In this document: in pieces, positions 1-8,421 of the stretch
Layout of the letters: each line of letters starts with the position of its first letter
Position numbering within the stretch: the stretch's first letter is position 1
Source: Polyangiaceae bacterium
Lineage (GTDB): Bacteria > Myxococcota_A > Polyangia > Polyangiales > Polyangiaceae
DNA length: 64,000 bases
Assembly (NCBI GenBank): GCA_019637295.1
Contig: JAHBVX010000001.1
Location: forward strand, 595,501 to 659,500
Direction: 5' to 3'
The notes under the pieces: model-generated
Databases searched by the model: none
What the model was told of the DNA's origin: nothing
What the model saw: only the letters and a program-made list of their open reading frames with translations
Translations under genes and position numbers: made by a program

Positions 1-333
1 GCCGACATCGCCGCGTACGCCGCGGAGCAAGCGCTGCCCATCTTGCCCTGCAGCTTGTGCGGCTCACAACCTGGGCTCAAGCGCGAAGCGATGGGGCGGC
101 TGCTCGACACCCTCGAACGGGACAACCCGTTCGTGCGCTCAATAATGCTCAATGCGCTCGGCAACGTGACGCCGACGCACTTGCTGGACCGAGAGCTCGT
201 CGCGGCTTGGCGTGCGCGTCCTGCGGACGTGGCTCCTCGAGGGCTCACCGAGCCCCGACCCCAGCGAGCCCGTGCGCTGCCGGTGCTCGGCTCGACGCCG
301 CTCCTGACCGACCCACCCGCAGGCGAGCCGTAG
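1..333 (+). CDS. ttcA: TtcA, tRNA 2-thiocytidine(32) synthetase, C-terminal fragment
   Basis: The frame is open from the first base of the window, so the 5' end lies outside and only the last 110 residues are present. The fragment carries PCSLCGSQ at residues 16-23, the second CxxC pair of TtcA, which helps hold the iron-sulfur cluster used to thiolate cytidine 32 of tRNA in the cytoplasm. The following helical stretch, with NVTPTHLLD, matches the end of the TtcA family. The last ~35 residues, rich in Arg and Pro, extend beyond the usual family end. The PP-loop and first CxxC must lie upstream. The next gene starts 1 nt after the stop. Confidence 0.85.
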   Translation, partial: ADIAAYAAEQALPILPCSLCGSQPGLKREAMGRLLDTLERDNPFVRSIMLNALGNVTPTHLLDRELVAAWRARPADVAPRGLTEPRPQRARALPVLGSTPLLTDPPAGEP

Positions 334-334
334 C

Positions 335-1024
335 GTGCGCTGGCCCCGCCTGGCGACCGGTCTTTTGTTGGTGGCCTGCGGTCCACGGCCGGTCGACCAG
401 CCCCGGTCGCCCTTGTCCATCGCGCCCGCCCCCGCTTCCGTCGCCCCGGCGGAGCAAGCCGCGCCGCGCCCGGGACCGCGTCTGGAGATCCACCAAGCCG
501 CACGGGTGAGCACCGTCCGCGACGGGGACGTCGTGAGGGTGTCGCGTGGCCCCTTGGAGCTCCGCTTCGAGCTCGATCATTACGACAGCGTGACCGGTCG
601 CTTCTTCGCCGCGCGCCTCACGCTGTCCGAGGACGAGGAACCGCTGAAGCTCTCCCCCGGGTCCACCGACCACTCCGGGAGCGAGCCGCACCCATTCGGT
701 GAGGGTTCGGGCTTCGCCGGAGACCCGCGCGGCTATCGAGTCTTGGTGCTCGATCCCCGCGGTAGCCACTACTTGTTTCACGACCCGGCGGATCCGCTGA
801 CGACGCGTGTCGACGTCGTCGAGTCGCTCGGTCCGAGCCGCAGCCTGGTGGCGCTCCCCGTTCACACGCTGTTCGTGTCGCGCCTGGGCGAGCACCATAC
901 CCTCGAGACGCTGCCTCTCGACCGGGTATTCGCGGCGTTCTTCGTCGATCGCGATCTCGATGGGGCGATGGCGGAGGACGAGCTGGTGCGGTTCACGGTA
1001 CTGCTGTCGGAGCCACCGCGCTGA
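335..1024 (+). CDS. putative lipoprotein of unknown function
   Basis: A 229-residue protein starts at a GTG one base after the ttcA stop, so it is probably translationally coupled to it. Residues 1-15 form a short lipoprotein signal ending LLVAC, with Cys15 as the predicted lipidated residue. A Pro/Ala/Ser linker to about residue 50 is followed by a globular domain with alternating beta-type segments and no cysteines. I recognise no family. It meets the P-type ATPase gene tail to tail, with 17 nt between the stops. Confidence 0.6.
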   Translation: MRWPRLATGLLLVACGPRPVDQPRSPLSIAPAPASVAPAEQAAPRPGPRLEIHQAARVSTVRDGDVVRVSRGPLELRFELDHYDSVTGRFFAARLTLSEDEEPLKLSPGSTDHSGSEPHPFGEGSGFAGDPRGYRVLVLDPRGSHYLFHDPADPLTTRVDVVESLGPSRSLVALPVHTLFVSRLGEHHTLETLPLDRVFAAFFVDRDLDGAMAEDELVRFTVLLSEPPR

Positions 1025-1041
1025 GACTGGCGAGCCCCGCC

Positions 1042-3786
1042 TCACGCGGCCGAGGCGCCGGTCGCTGCTCGCCGTCGGCCGCTCAGCTTCTTGAGCTCGA
1101 CGACACCAAACACCAGGGCGCCGGCGGCGGTGAAGTAGAGCCACCAGTGAAGCGCGATGGGCGCCGTGTGAAACAGCCGGTTCATGAAGGGCGCATAGGT
1201 GAACAGCAGCTGGGCCAGCAGCATCGCGCCCGAGCCAATCCACACCCACGGGTTGCTGAACCAGCCGAGGCGCCAGAGGGGCACTCTCAAGCTGCGGCAG
1301 GCGAACAGGTAGGCGACCTCGATCACGACGATGGTGTTGACCGCGATGGTACGAGCCTCGTCCAGCCGGTCTGACCCTTGCCGCTCCACCCACTCGAACA
1401 ACCCGAACGCCGCGCTCGCGATCAAGACCGAGACCAACAGGGTTCGCAGCCCGAGGGAACGACTGAGGATGGGCTCGTTCACGTCGCGGGGAGGTCGGTT
1501 CATCAGGTTGGGTTCTTTGGGCTCGAACACCAGAGAGATGCCCAAGAACACCGCCGTTGCCATGTTCACCCACAGGATCTGCACGGGCAAGATGGGGAGC
1601 GCCGCACCGGTGACCACCGCAGCAAGTAGCACCAGCCCCTCGCCGCCGTTGGTGGGCAGCGTCCAGGTGATGAACTTGACCAGGTTGTCGTACACGCCGC
1701 GTCCTTCCTCCACCGCTGCCCCGATGGTGGCGAAGTCATCATCCGTGAGGATCATGGCCGACGCCCCGCGGGCCACGTCGGTGCCGCCTTTGCCCATGGC
1801 AACGCCGATGTCGGCTTGCTCGAGCGCGGGTGCGTCGTTCACGCCGTCGCCCGTCATGGCCACGACGTGACCGCGCCGCTGCAGCGCGCGCACGAGCAGC
1901 AGCTTCTGCTCGGGCGCCACACGGGCGAACACGGCGACGTCCTCGGCGGTCTGTCCCACTCGGTCGAGCGCCCGATCCGTCGCAGCTCCAAACTCGCCGC
2001 GAGGCTCGCCGTCGCCCGCGAGCACGGCGAGCTCGCTGCCGGTGACGGCCCGGAGCGCTCCAGAGGGAGTACGCTCACCCTGCAGCCCGATCTGCGCCGC
2101 GATCGCGGAGGCCGTCACGGCGTGGTCACCCGTGATCATCTTCACCCGGATGCCGGCGCCCAGGCAGGTGGCGACGGCGGAGGCGGCGGCGGGTCGCGGC
2201 GGGTCGATCATACCCACGAGGCCGAGGAACGTGAGCGCCTGGACGTCCTCTCGGGCCAATCTGTCTCTTGCCAGGGAGCGATACGCGAGGCAGAGCACGC
2301 GCAATCCCAGCGCGCCCATGGCCTCTACTCGAGCTTCGATGAGCTCCCGATCGAGCGGTACGCGCTCCCCGCGTCGCTCGGCGTCCACGCAGCGCGCGAG
2401 CAGCGCCTCCGAGGAGCCTTTCACGAACACGAACGGTGTGTCGTCACCGCGAACGTTCAGCGTCGCCATGTACATCTGTTCGGATGCGAACGGGATGGCG
2501 TCCAGGCGCCGCCAGGTGTCGAGCTCGGGCAGCGCCGCCTTCTCGGCTGCGACGAGCAGCGCCGCCTCGGTCGGGTCGCCCTCGACCTTGACCTCGCCGT
2601 GGGAGCGCACGAGCTGGGTGTCGTTGCACAGCGCGCCGCAGCGCAGCGCGCGCGCAAAGGTCGGAACGCTCTCTGGTGTGGTCACCAGCTCGCCGTCCAG
2701 CTTCACTTCCCCGGCGGGATCGTAACCCGCGCCGCTGAGCTCGAAGTCGCCGCTGAGGGTCCAGAGCCGCGTCACGGTCATCTGGTTCTCGGTCAGCGTG
2801 CCGGTCTTGTCCGAGCAGATCACCGTGGTGCTGCCGAGCGTCTCGACGGCCGGCAGCCGCCGGATGAGCGCGCGACGCTTGGCCATGTTCGACACGCCGA
2901 CCGCCAACAGCACGGTGACGGCCGCCGGGAGGCCCTCGGGGATGGCGCCGACGGCCAAGGCCACGGCCGCGTTGAACGTGCGGGTGAGCTCGGCGCCCCG
3001 CAGCGTCTCGAACACGAAGAGCGCGCCGGACACCCCCAGGATGATCCACAGCAAGAGCTTGGACAGCGCCGCGATGCGTCGCGTCAGCGGGGTGGCGATC
3101 TCGGTCGCGCTCGCGATCAAGCGGGCGATGCGCCCGGTCTCGGTGCGGTCTCCGGTCGCGACGACGACGCCCGTGGCCGAGCCGAAGGTCACCGCGGTCC
3201 CGGCGAAGGCCATGTTGCTGCGGTCCCCGACCCCTACGCTCGCCGGCAGCTCCGCGAGGGCCTTCACCGCCGGCACGGACTCTCCGGTCAGGGCTGCTTC
3301 GTCCACCTGCAGATCGCGTAGCCGCGAGAGGCGCAGGTCCGCCGGTACCGAGTCGCCAGGCTGCAGCACGACCACGTCGCCGACGACGAGCTCTTCGCTG
3401 GCCAGCCGCCGGCGCTTGCCGTCGCGGATCACGGTGGCCTCGGTGATGACCAGCGCGTCGAGCGCGGCGATGGCCTGCTCCGCACGGTGCTCCTGAAAGA
3501 AGCCGATCAACCCGTTGATCAACACGACCGCGCCGATGACGAGCGCGTCGACCGCGTCCCCTAGGGCAGCGGACACGCCGGCTGCGACTATCAGGATGAC
3601 GATCAACGGCTGCACGAACTGGTCGAGTAGACGACGCCCGACGGACTTCCCGCGCCGTCGTGTCATTCGATTCTGGCCGTCGCGCTCCAGGCGAGCGTGG
3701 GCCTCGACGTCGGTGAGCCCGGTCTCGACGTCGGCGCCTACGGCGCTGCTCACGGCGTCGAGCGTCATCGAGTGCCACGGATGCAC
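1042..3786 (-). CDS. P2-type cation-transporting ATPase (HAD-IC family)
   Basis: A 914-residue inner-membrane ion pump, full length for P2A/PacL-like ATPases. Visible motifs in order are the TGES actuator loop near residue 167, PEGLP in TM4 near 283, the phosphorylation site DKTGT at Asp326, and TGDGVNDAPAL near the end of the P domain. Six C-terminal membrane segments follow. TM5 keeps the Asn...Glu pair (NGGEG) seen in SERCA, but TM6 reads LWVNMATAVFLG, where SERCA has Asp800; here that position is Ala. Ca2+ is therefore plausible but not assured, and mycobacterial CtpF-like pumps have a similar TM6. It is a single gene between convergent and divergent neighbours. Confidence 0.9.
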   Translation of the reverse strand: MHPWHSMTLDAVSSAVGADVETGLTDVEAHARLERDGQNRMTRRRGKSVGRRLLDQFVQPLIVILIVAAGVSAALGDAVDALVIGAVVLINGLIGFFQEHRAEQAIAALDALVITEATVIRDGKRRRLASEELVVGDVVVLQPGDSVPADLRLSRLRDLQVDEAALTGESVPAVKALAELPASVGVGDRSNMAFAGTAVTFGSATGVVVATGDRTETGRIARLIASATEIATPLTRRIAALSKLLLWIILGVSGALFVFETLRGAELTRTFNAAVALAVGAIPEGLPAAVTVLLAVGVSNMAKRRALIRRLPAVETLGSTTVICSDKTGTLTENQMTVTRLWTLSGDFELSGAGYDPAGEVKLDGELVTTPESVPTFARALRCGALCNDTQLVRSHGEVKVEGDPTEAALLVAAEKAALPELDTWRRLDAIPFASEQMYMATLNVRGDDTPFVFVKGSSEALLARCVDAERRGERVPLDRELIEARVEAMGALGLRVLCLAYRSLARDRLAREDVQALTFLGLVGMIDPPRPAAASAVATCLGAGIRVKMITGDHAVTASAIAAQIGLQGERTPSGALRAVTGSELAVLAGDGEPRGEFGAATDRALDRVGQTAEDVAVFARVAPEQKLLLVRALQRRGHVVAMTGDGVNDAPALEQADIGVAMGKGGTDVARGASAMILTDDDFATIGAAVEEGRGVYDNLVKFITWTLPTNGGEGLVLLAAVVTGAALPILPVQILWVNMATAVFLGISLVFEPKEPNLMNRPPRDVNEPILSRSLGLRTLLVSVLIASAAFGLFEWVERQGSDRLDEARTIAVNTIVVIEVAYLFACRSLRVPLWRLGWFSNPWVWIGSGAMLLAQLLFTYAPFMNRLFHTAPIALHWWLYFTAAGALVFGVVELKKLSGRRRAATGASAA

Positions 3787-3961
3787 GGGTGCCGAGGTCT
3801 AGCCGAGCTCCCAGAGTACCGCGACCGCAATCGTCCCCGACTGCACCGAAGCGGAGCGGACCGCCTCGCGCTGGAGCGGTCGCGCCCCGAAGATCTGCGG
3901 GATCCGGCGCGAATCCGGCCTGGCCGCCAAATTGCAGAAGCCTCCGCCACACGGAGGTCAC

Positions 3962-5119
3962 ATGCAGGCTACTCGCGTCAGGTCCACGCTTCAGACCATC
4001 ACCGACCTGGTCGCTCGCCGGGATCACGGCGAGGCCCGGCGCCTGGCGCGCGAGCTGTGGGACGCGCTCGCGCGCTCGGAGCAGGCCGATCCCATGGAGC
4101 GCGGTTGGGCGCGCTTCTACGACTTCAAGTGCAGCTACGAGCTGTGCGACTACCGCGCGGCGTTCGCGCTGCTCGACGAGCCCCCCGCGGCAAGCTTCGT
4201 CATGCCCTCGAAGAACGTCGCGTGGATGCACTCGGTCGGGGCCGAGCTGGCCCTGCACCTGGGTCTGCCTCGCGAGGTGGTTCGCTTCGGACAGAAGTGC
4301 CTCGAACTGCGGCGCGCCTCCGGCGATCGCGTCGGCCAGGTGCAATGCGCCCGGACCGTGTGCACCCTGCTCGAGCAGCTCGGGCGCGGCGATCTCGAGA
4401 CCGAGTTTCGCGCCGTGCTTCAGCACTTCGCCGACGACTCCCGCGCCATGGCTCGCGCCGCCCAGAACGACGACCCGATCGAGGTGGAGCGTCTGCGCGG
4501 CGAGGGAGTGCCCGTCGACGTGCGTGATGACTTCGGACGCACCCCGCTGCTGCACGCCGCCTTCGCCGGCGCTGACGGGGTCGTGGCCCTCCTCCTCCGC
4601 GCGGGTGCCGACGTGCACGTCAGGAACGATCAGCAGCGTACGGCGCTGGTGCTGGCGGCGGATCAGGGGCACACCCGCGTCGTCGAGCAGCTGCTGGACG
4701 CCGGAGCGGATCCCGATCATCCGGGTCTGTACGAGCAGACCGCGCTGATTCTGGCCAGCTGGCAGGGACACCTGGACACCGTGCGGCTACTGCTCGCCCG
4801 GGGCGCCGACCCTTCGAGGCGCGATTGCAGCGGCAACACGGCGCTCACCCTGACGGCGACCGAGGATCAGCCCGAGGTCGTCCGGGCCCTCGTCGCCGGA
4901 GGCTCGCTCATCGACGCGCCGACCCCAGCGGGACACACCGCGCTCATGAAGGCCGCCATGGAGGGCAAGCGAGAGGTGGTGCGTGTGCTGCTCGAGCTGG
5001 GCGCGGACGCGACGCTGGTCGACGGCGATGGCTTCACGGCTTCGGACTGGGCAGGGCAGGAGGGCTTCGGCGACATCGAAGTCTGGCTGCGCCGCCTGAC
5101 GGCCGCGGCGGGGAGCTAG
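3962..5119 (+). CDS. ankyrin-repeat protein
   Basis: A 385-residue soluble protein. The start is set at the ATG at 3962, preceded by ACGGAGGTC; an ATG 30 nt upstream has no comparable ribosome site. Residues 1 to ~180 look alpha-helical and resemble TPR-like helices. From about 185 to 380 there are six ankyrin units with recognisable TPLLHAA, TALVLAA, TALILAS, TALTLTA and TALMKAA cores and GADxx turns. No signal peptide or membrane segment is seen, so it is probably a cytoplasmic protein-binding scaffold; the partner is unknown. It ends directly against the next gene on the opposite strand. Confidence 0.85.
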   Translation: MQATRVRSTLQTITDLVARRDHGEARRLARELWDALARSEQADPMERGWARFYDFKCSYELCDYRAAFALLDEPPAASFVMPSKNVAWMHSVGAELALHLGLPREVVRFGQKCLELRRASGDRVGQVQCARTVCTLLEQLGRGDLETEFRAVLQHFADDSRAMARAAQNDDPIEVERLRGEGVPVDVRDDFGRTPLLHAAFAGADGVVALLLRAGADVHVRNDQQRTALVLAADQGHTRVVEQLLDAGADPDHPGLYEQTALILASWQGHLDTVRLLLARGADPSRRDCSGNTALTLTATEDQPEVVRALVAGGSLIDAPTPAGHTALMKAAMEGKREVVRVLLELGADATLVDGDGFTASDWAGQEGFGDIEVWLRRLTAAAGS

Positions 5120-5129
5120 CTAGAGCTCC
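5112..5129. terminator. compact bidirectional hairpin between convergent genes
   Basis: GGAGCT at 5112-5117 and AGCTCC at 5124-5129 form a perfect 6-bp stem with the loop AGCTAG. The hairpin contains the stop codons of both convergent genes, which abut at 5119/5120. On the plus strand it is followed by TTCTCG. It may act as a weak two-way terminator; the U-tract is poor. Confidence 0.35.
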
Positions 5130-6247
5130 TTCTCGTACACGCGGTAGGTCTTGTACACCTTCCCGCCCATCATCTTGATGCCGAGGTTCACCGGCGCGTT
5201 GTCCTCGAGAGTCCAGCTCAGCTCGCCCCAGCGCACGCCGAGCTTCTCGGCCGAGCGGTGCATCTTGGCGTAGAGGTAGGCGCTGAGGCCGCCGTACTTC
5301 TTCACACCGCGGAACCTCTTGCGGATGCCCAGGATGATGAGCCGGGCGCTCTCGGGGCCGCGGACCTTCAAACGGTAGAGCAGCTTCGGCACCGTGATGG
5401 GCGTGAGCTTGCCGTGGAAGTCGGCGATCATTTGGTTGATGTTGGGCAACGCGAGCGCCACCGCCGCTGGTTCTCCATCGACCTCGGAAATCAGGGTGAG
5501 CTCCGGAATCAAGATGAGCTTCATGTCCTCCGCCATCTTGCGCAGCTCGCTCTCGGTCAGCGGAACGAAACCCCAGTTCTCGCTCCAGGCGTCGTTGAAG
5601 ACGTCCATGATGATGCGGATGTCGCGCTCGAGGTGCTTGCGATCGACGGGCCTCGAGCGTAGCTCCCGGATGCTCTCGATTTCGTCGTGCGCCCGCTGCG
5701 CCCGCGGCGCGACCTCCCCCACGGTGTAGCGCCAAGCGAAGACGTCCTTCACCTTGTGCAGGCCAGCCTGCTCGATCAGGCCTCCCTGGTAGGGCCGGTG
5801 ATGCGGCATCAGGATCATCGGTGGAGTGTCGAAGCCGTCCACCAAGCAGCCCATCTCCTCGTTGATGTTGAGCGACAGCGGTCCGCGAATGGTCTTGATG
5901 CCCCGTGGCGCGAGCCAAGCACCGGCCGCGTCGAGCAGGGCCTTGGCGACGTCGGGGTCGTCCACTGTGTCGAGGAATCCAAAGAAACCCACGTCGTCCT
6001 GATAGCGTTCGAGGTGCTCGCGATCGATCTGCGCCGTGCAACGGCCCACGCACCAGCCGTTGCGGTGCGCGGTGAAGATGGCGCCCTCGCCGTGTTCGAA
6101 GAAGGGGTTCTTCTTGCTGAGCCGCTGCTTCAGGTCGAAGTCGAGAGGACGGACGTAGTTTGGGTCTCCGCGGTAGATGAAGTCCACCACGTCGAGGAAG
6201 TCCTTGAGCTTGCCTCCGATGGGGATCTCCCGAATTTCGACGCTCAT
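5120..6247 (-). CDS. GNAT-like protein of the YghO family
   Basis: A 375-residue cytoplasmic protein starting MSVEIREI at 6247; an open extension to 6364 is unlike the family and lacks a good ribosome site. The opening (VDFIYRGDPNYVRPL), the central NEEMGCLVDGF and the C-terminal acetyltransferase-like half (residues ~215-370) resemble proteins annotated as YghO-like or N-acetyltransferases. The fold is that of GNAT enzymes, which move acyl groups from CoA to amines. I see no feature that defines the substrate. It stands alone between the ankyrin gene and a lipoprotein gene on the same strand 130 nt upstream. Confidence 0.7.
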   Translation of the reverse strand: MSVEIREIPIGGKLKDFLDVVDFIYRGDPNYVRPLDFDLKQRLSKKNPFFEHGEGAIFTAHRNGWCVGRCTAQIDREHLERYQDDVGFFGFLDTVDDPDVAKALLDAAGAWLAPRGIKTIRGPLSLNINEEMGCLVDGFDTPPMILMPHHRPYQGGLIEQAGLHKVKDVFAWRYTVGEVAPRAQRAHDEIESIRELRSRPVDRKHLERDIRIIMDVFNDAWSENWGFVPLTESELRKMAEDMKLILIPELTLISEVDGEPAAVALALPNINQMIADFHGKLTPITVPKLLYRLKVRGPESARLIILGIRKRFRGVKKYGGLSAYLYAKMHRSAEKLGVRWGELSWTLEDNAPVNLGIKMMGGKVYKTYRVYEKEL

Positions 6248-6377
6248 CGGCCGGGAGTAAGCGCCGGGGCTCGCCTTCGCGTCAACCATGGAAGCGGAGC
6301 GGAGCGGCCAGGTCGGCGACTCCGCTCCGCTGAGGGTATTCACGCCCGCTTCGGGCTCGAGCACGACCGAGGTCTGC

Positions 6378-7304
6378 TCAGGGCAGCACGTTGCAGGTCG
6401 AGGTCGCCGCCGAGTCCACGCACACCAGCGCCTTCAGTGGCTCGGGGGAGCCCCCGAGGTTGCCGATGGCGAAGGCGGTCACCACGGCGCCCGCCGGGAT
6501 GTTGACGCCGGTCAGCACCAGCGCGTCCGTCGTCGTGCCCGACGCCCGCGCGCTGATGGTTCCGCCCGTGATCGGATCCGTCTCGACGTAGTCGTTGCCG
6601 CCGACCTTGCCGACATTGGGGAACTCCACGTCCGTCCAGATCGGCACGAACGCCGCGTCGGCGCCAAGTCCGACGTCGACCTTGGGTGTGTCGGGAGAGG
6701 CGTGGATGAAGCGCACGTAGATCTTGGCGGCGTTGGCCGCGGTGATCGTGTCCGCGTAGGCCTCGACCTTGAACGGCTTGGTGCCGGCGTCGGGCGGGCT
6801 GAGCATGCCCGTAGCGGCTGCCGTGTACGCCATGCCTCCGGTCAGCGCGAGTCCGGTGATGTCCGGCAGGCTGGCCAACGCCGTGTCGCAGTTGGCCGCG
6901 TTGGGAGCGACGATGCGCACGGTGTAGCTGCCCTCCGGCAGCTCGACGTAGCTGGTGACCTCCGAATAGGCGAGCCCGTCGCTGTCGCTCGCGCCCTTGA
7001 GGACGGGTCCGATGAACCCGGCGCCGCCGTTGACGCACACGTCCACCGCGGGCGCGTCGGGCGCGAGGTGGGCGACCCGGAGCTTGGCGGTCGAGACGCC
7101 GCCGTCACTCCCGCCGGTCCCGCCTCCGCCCGTGCCGGCCGAGCCGCCACCCGTGCCCGCTGAGCCTCCGCCGGTGCCACCTGAGCCCCCTCCACCCGTG
7201 GCGCCGGTGCCCCCCGCGCCCTTGTTGTCGTCGTCGTCGTCCCCGCATCCGAGCGCGACCAGACCAGCCAATGGAACCATGAAAGCCAACTTTGTCAAAC
7301 TCAT
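6378..7304 (-). CDS. DUF4397 lipoprotein
   Basis: A 308-residue lipoprotein. The signal ends LVALGC (Cys20), followed by an Asp-rich stretch and a Gly/Thr/Ser linker to about residue 72, as is common for outer-surface lipoproteins of Polyangia. The mature part has two copies of the DUF4397 signature, LRVAHLAPDAPAVDV near residue 77 and VRFIHASPDTPKVDV near residue 195. These are beta-rich domains of unknown function found in exported proteins. The start is the ATG at 7304; an upstream in-frame ATG would place residues before the signal peptide. Confidence 0.75.
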   Translation of the reverse strand: MSLTKLAFMVPLAGLVALGCGDDDDDNKGAGGTGATGGGGSGGTGGGSAGTGGGSAGTGGGGTGGSDGGVSTAKLRVAHLAPDAPAVDVCVNGGAGFIGPVLKGASDSDGLAYSEVTSYVELPEGSYTVRIVAPNAANCDTALASLPDITGLALTGGMAYTAAATGMLSPPDAGTKPFKVEAYADTITAANAAKIYVRFIHASPDTPKVDVGLGADAAFVPIWTDVEFPNVGKVGGNDYVETDPITGGTISARASGTTTDALVLTGVNIPAGAVVTAFAIGNLGGSPEPLKALVCVDSAATSTCNVLP

Positions 7305-7388
7305 GTCTAACCTCCTGCCGCTTCTGTCTAGGACAGAGGTGCTCGAGCGCAAGGCCCAACCCACGATTCCCCCGTCCCTCCGTCGCGC

Positions 7389-8417
7389 CTACCGTCGCCG
7401 TGCCCAGAGCAGGCCTAGCAGGAGGACCCCGAGCCAGGGCCCGCCGCCTCCCCGGGTGGGCGCCGCCCGACACGTGCAGGCGCCGTCCTCCCCCGCCAGG
7501 GCTTCGCCGCTCGGCAGCCCGCCGGAAGGTGCGCCGCCCGAGCCCGGGCCGCCCCCGGAGCCCCCGACCGCAGCTGTCCCCGCCTGTCCCCCCTGCCCAG
7601 CAAGACCCGGCGAGCCCGAGTGGCCTGCGCCTCCGTCCACCGCTCCGGGGGGCAAGGCGCACTCGCAGTAGTCCGAAGCGTGCCCGTTGCTCGCGTCGCA
7701 CGGGATCGGGTTCTGCGGCTCCTTGGTGCAGCCGGGCTCACCGCCGAAGCGTGCTGCGCACACCATCTGCGCCGCGGCGCAGAAGGCCTGGCAGCCCGAA
7801 CCGTCCGTGAACACCCCGGAGCAGCTCGTTGGGGACGAGTCGCAGAGCTCATAGGCCGAGTCGTTCGCGATGCCCGAGCACGGGTTCTGCGCCCCCGCGT
7901 CGCTCTGGGCGTCGCAGGACACGAGCGTGAAGGTGGTCACGTCCGCCGCATCGCTCTTCGCGTCGTCCGTGCCGTCGAGCACGAGGCGACAGCTGCCTCC
8001 GACAGCGCAGTACGCCGTGCCGATGGTCACCTTGGTGCAACCGTTGCCGCGCTGGTCGACGACCTTCGTCTGCGTACCGCCGGCGTCGTCGTACAGGATG
8101 TAGTCCGCGTCGTCGGTGCGATTCTCGCTCGCGCGATAACCGGTCACCACCGAGTAAGTCCCAGCCACCGTCACCTTCGGCTGCCAGATGGCGCGTCCCT
8201 TGCGAGTGCCATCGCCAACCGTATGACTCAGATAGCGATAGGTTCCGTGGCAAGCATCGACGTTGTGCGCGATCCAGTTCTGCGCTTGGTCCTCGCTGTA
8301 GCCGCTGCCGGCGATGTCGTTGTCGACCTCCAGCACCGTGCCTACCGGGCAGGCTCCGGCGGCACCCGCGCTCGCGATGGACACGAGCAGCGGCGCCAGC
8401 GAGAGCGAGCGAGGCAT
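7389..8417 (-). CDS. secreted protein with golvesin-like domain and MYXO-CTERM-like anchor
   Basis: A 342-residue exported protein. Residues 1-22 form a Sec signal. Residues ~25-170 contain Trp, Tyr and Gly spacing resembling the golvesin C-terminal / xanthan-lyase carbohydrate-binding-like domain. A Cys-rich segment (~180-255) and a Gly/Ser linker follow. The C-terminus has the MYXO-CTERM pattern: CTC, a hydrophobic run (LGVLLLGLL) and a final ARRR. In Myxococcota such tails are thought to sort proteins to the cell surface. It lies 4 nt downstream of another MYXO-CTERM gene, so the two are probably co-expressed. Confidence 0.65.
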   Translation of the reverse strand: MPRSLSLAPLLVSIASAGAAGACPVGTVLEVDNDIAGSGYSEDQAQNWIAHNVDACHGTYRYLSHTVGDGTRKGRAIWQPKVTVAGTYSVVTGYRASENRTDDADYILYDDAGGTQTKVVDQRGNGCTKVTIGTAYCAVGGSCRLVLDGTDDAKSDAADVTTFTLVSCDAQSDAGAQNPCSGIANDSAYELCDSSPTSCSGVFTDGSGCQAFCAAAQMVCAARFGGEPGCTKEPQNPIPCDASNGHASDYCECALPPGAVDGGAGHSGSPGLAGQGGQAGTAAVGGSGGGPGSGGAPSGGLPSGEALAGEDGACTCRAAPTRGGGGPWLGVLLLGLLWARRR

Positions 8418-8421
8418 GAGC

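Noticed and set aside
1816-3321. Long plus-strand open frame opposite the P-type ATPase
   Set aside because: Antisense frame of a high-GC gene; His/Arg/Gly-rich product without motifs, while the minus strand encodes a complete pump.
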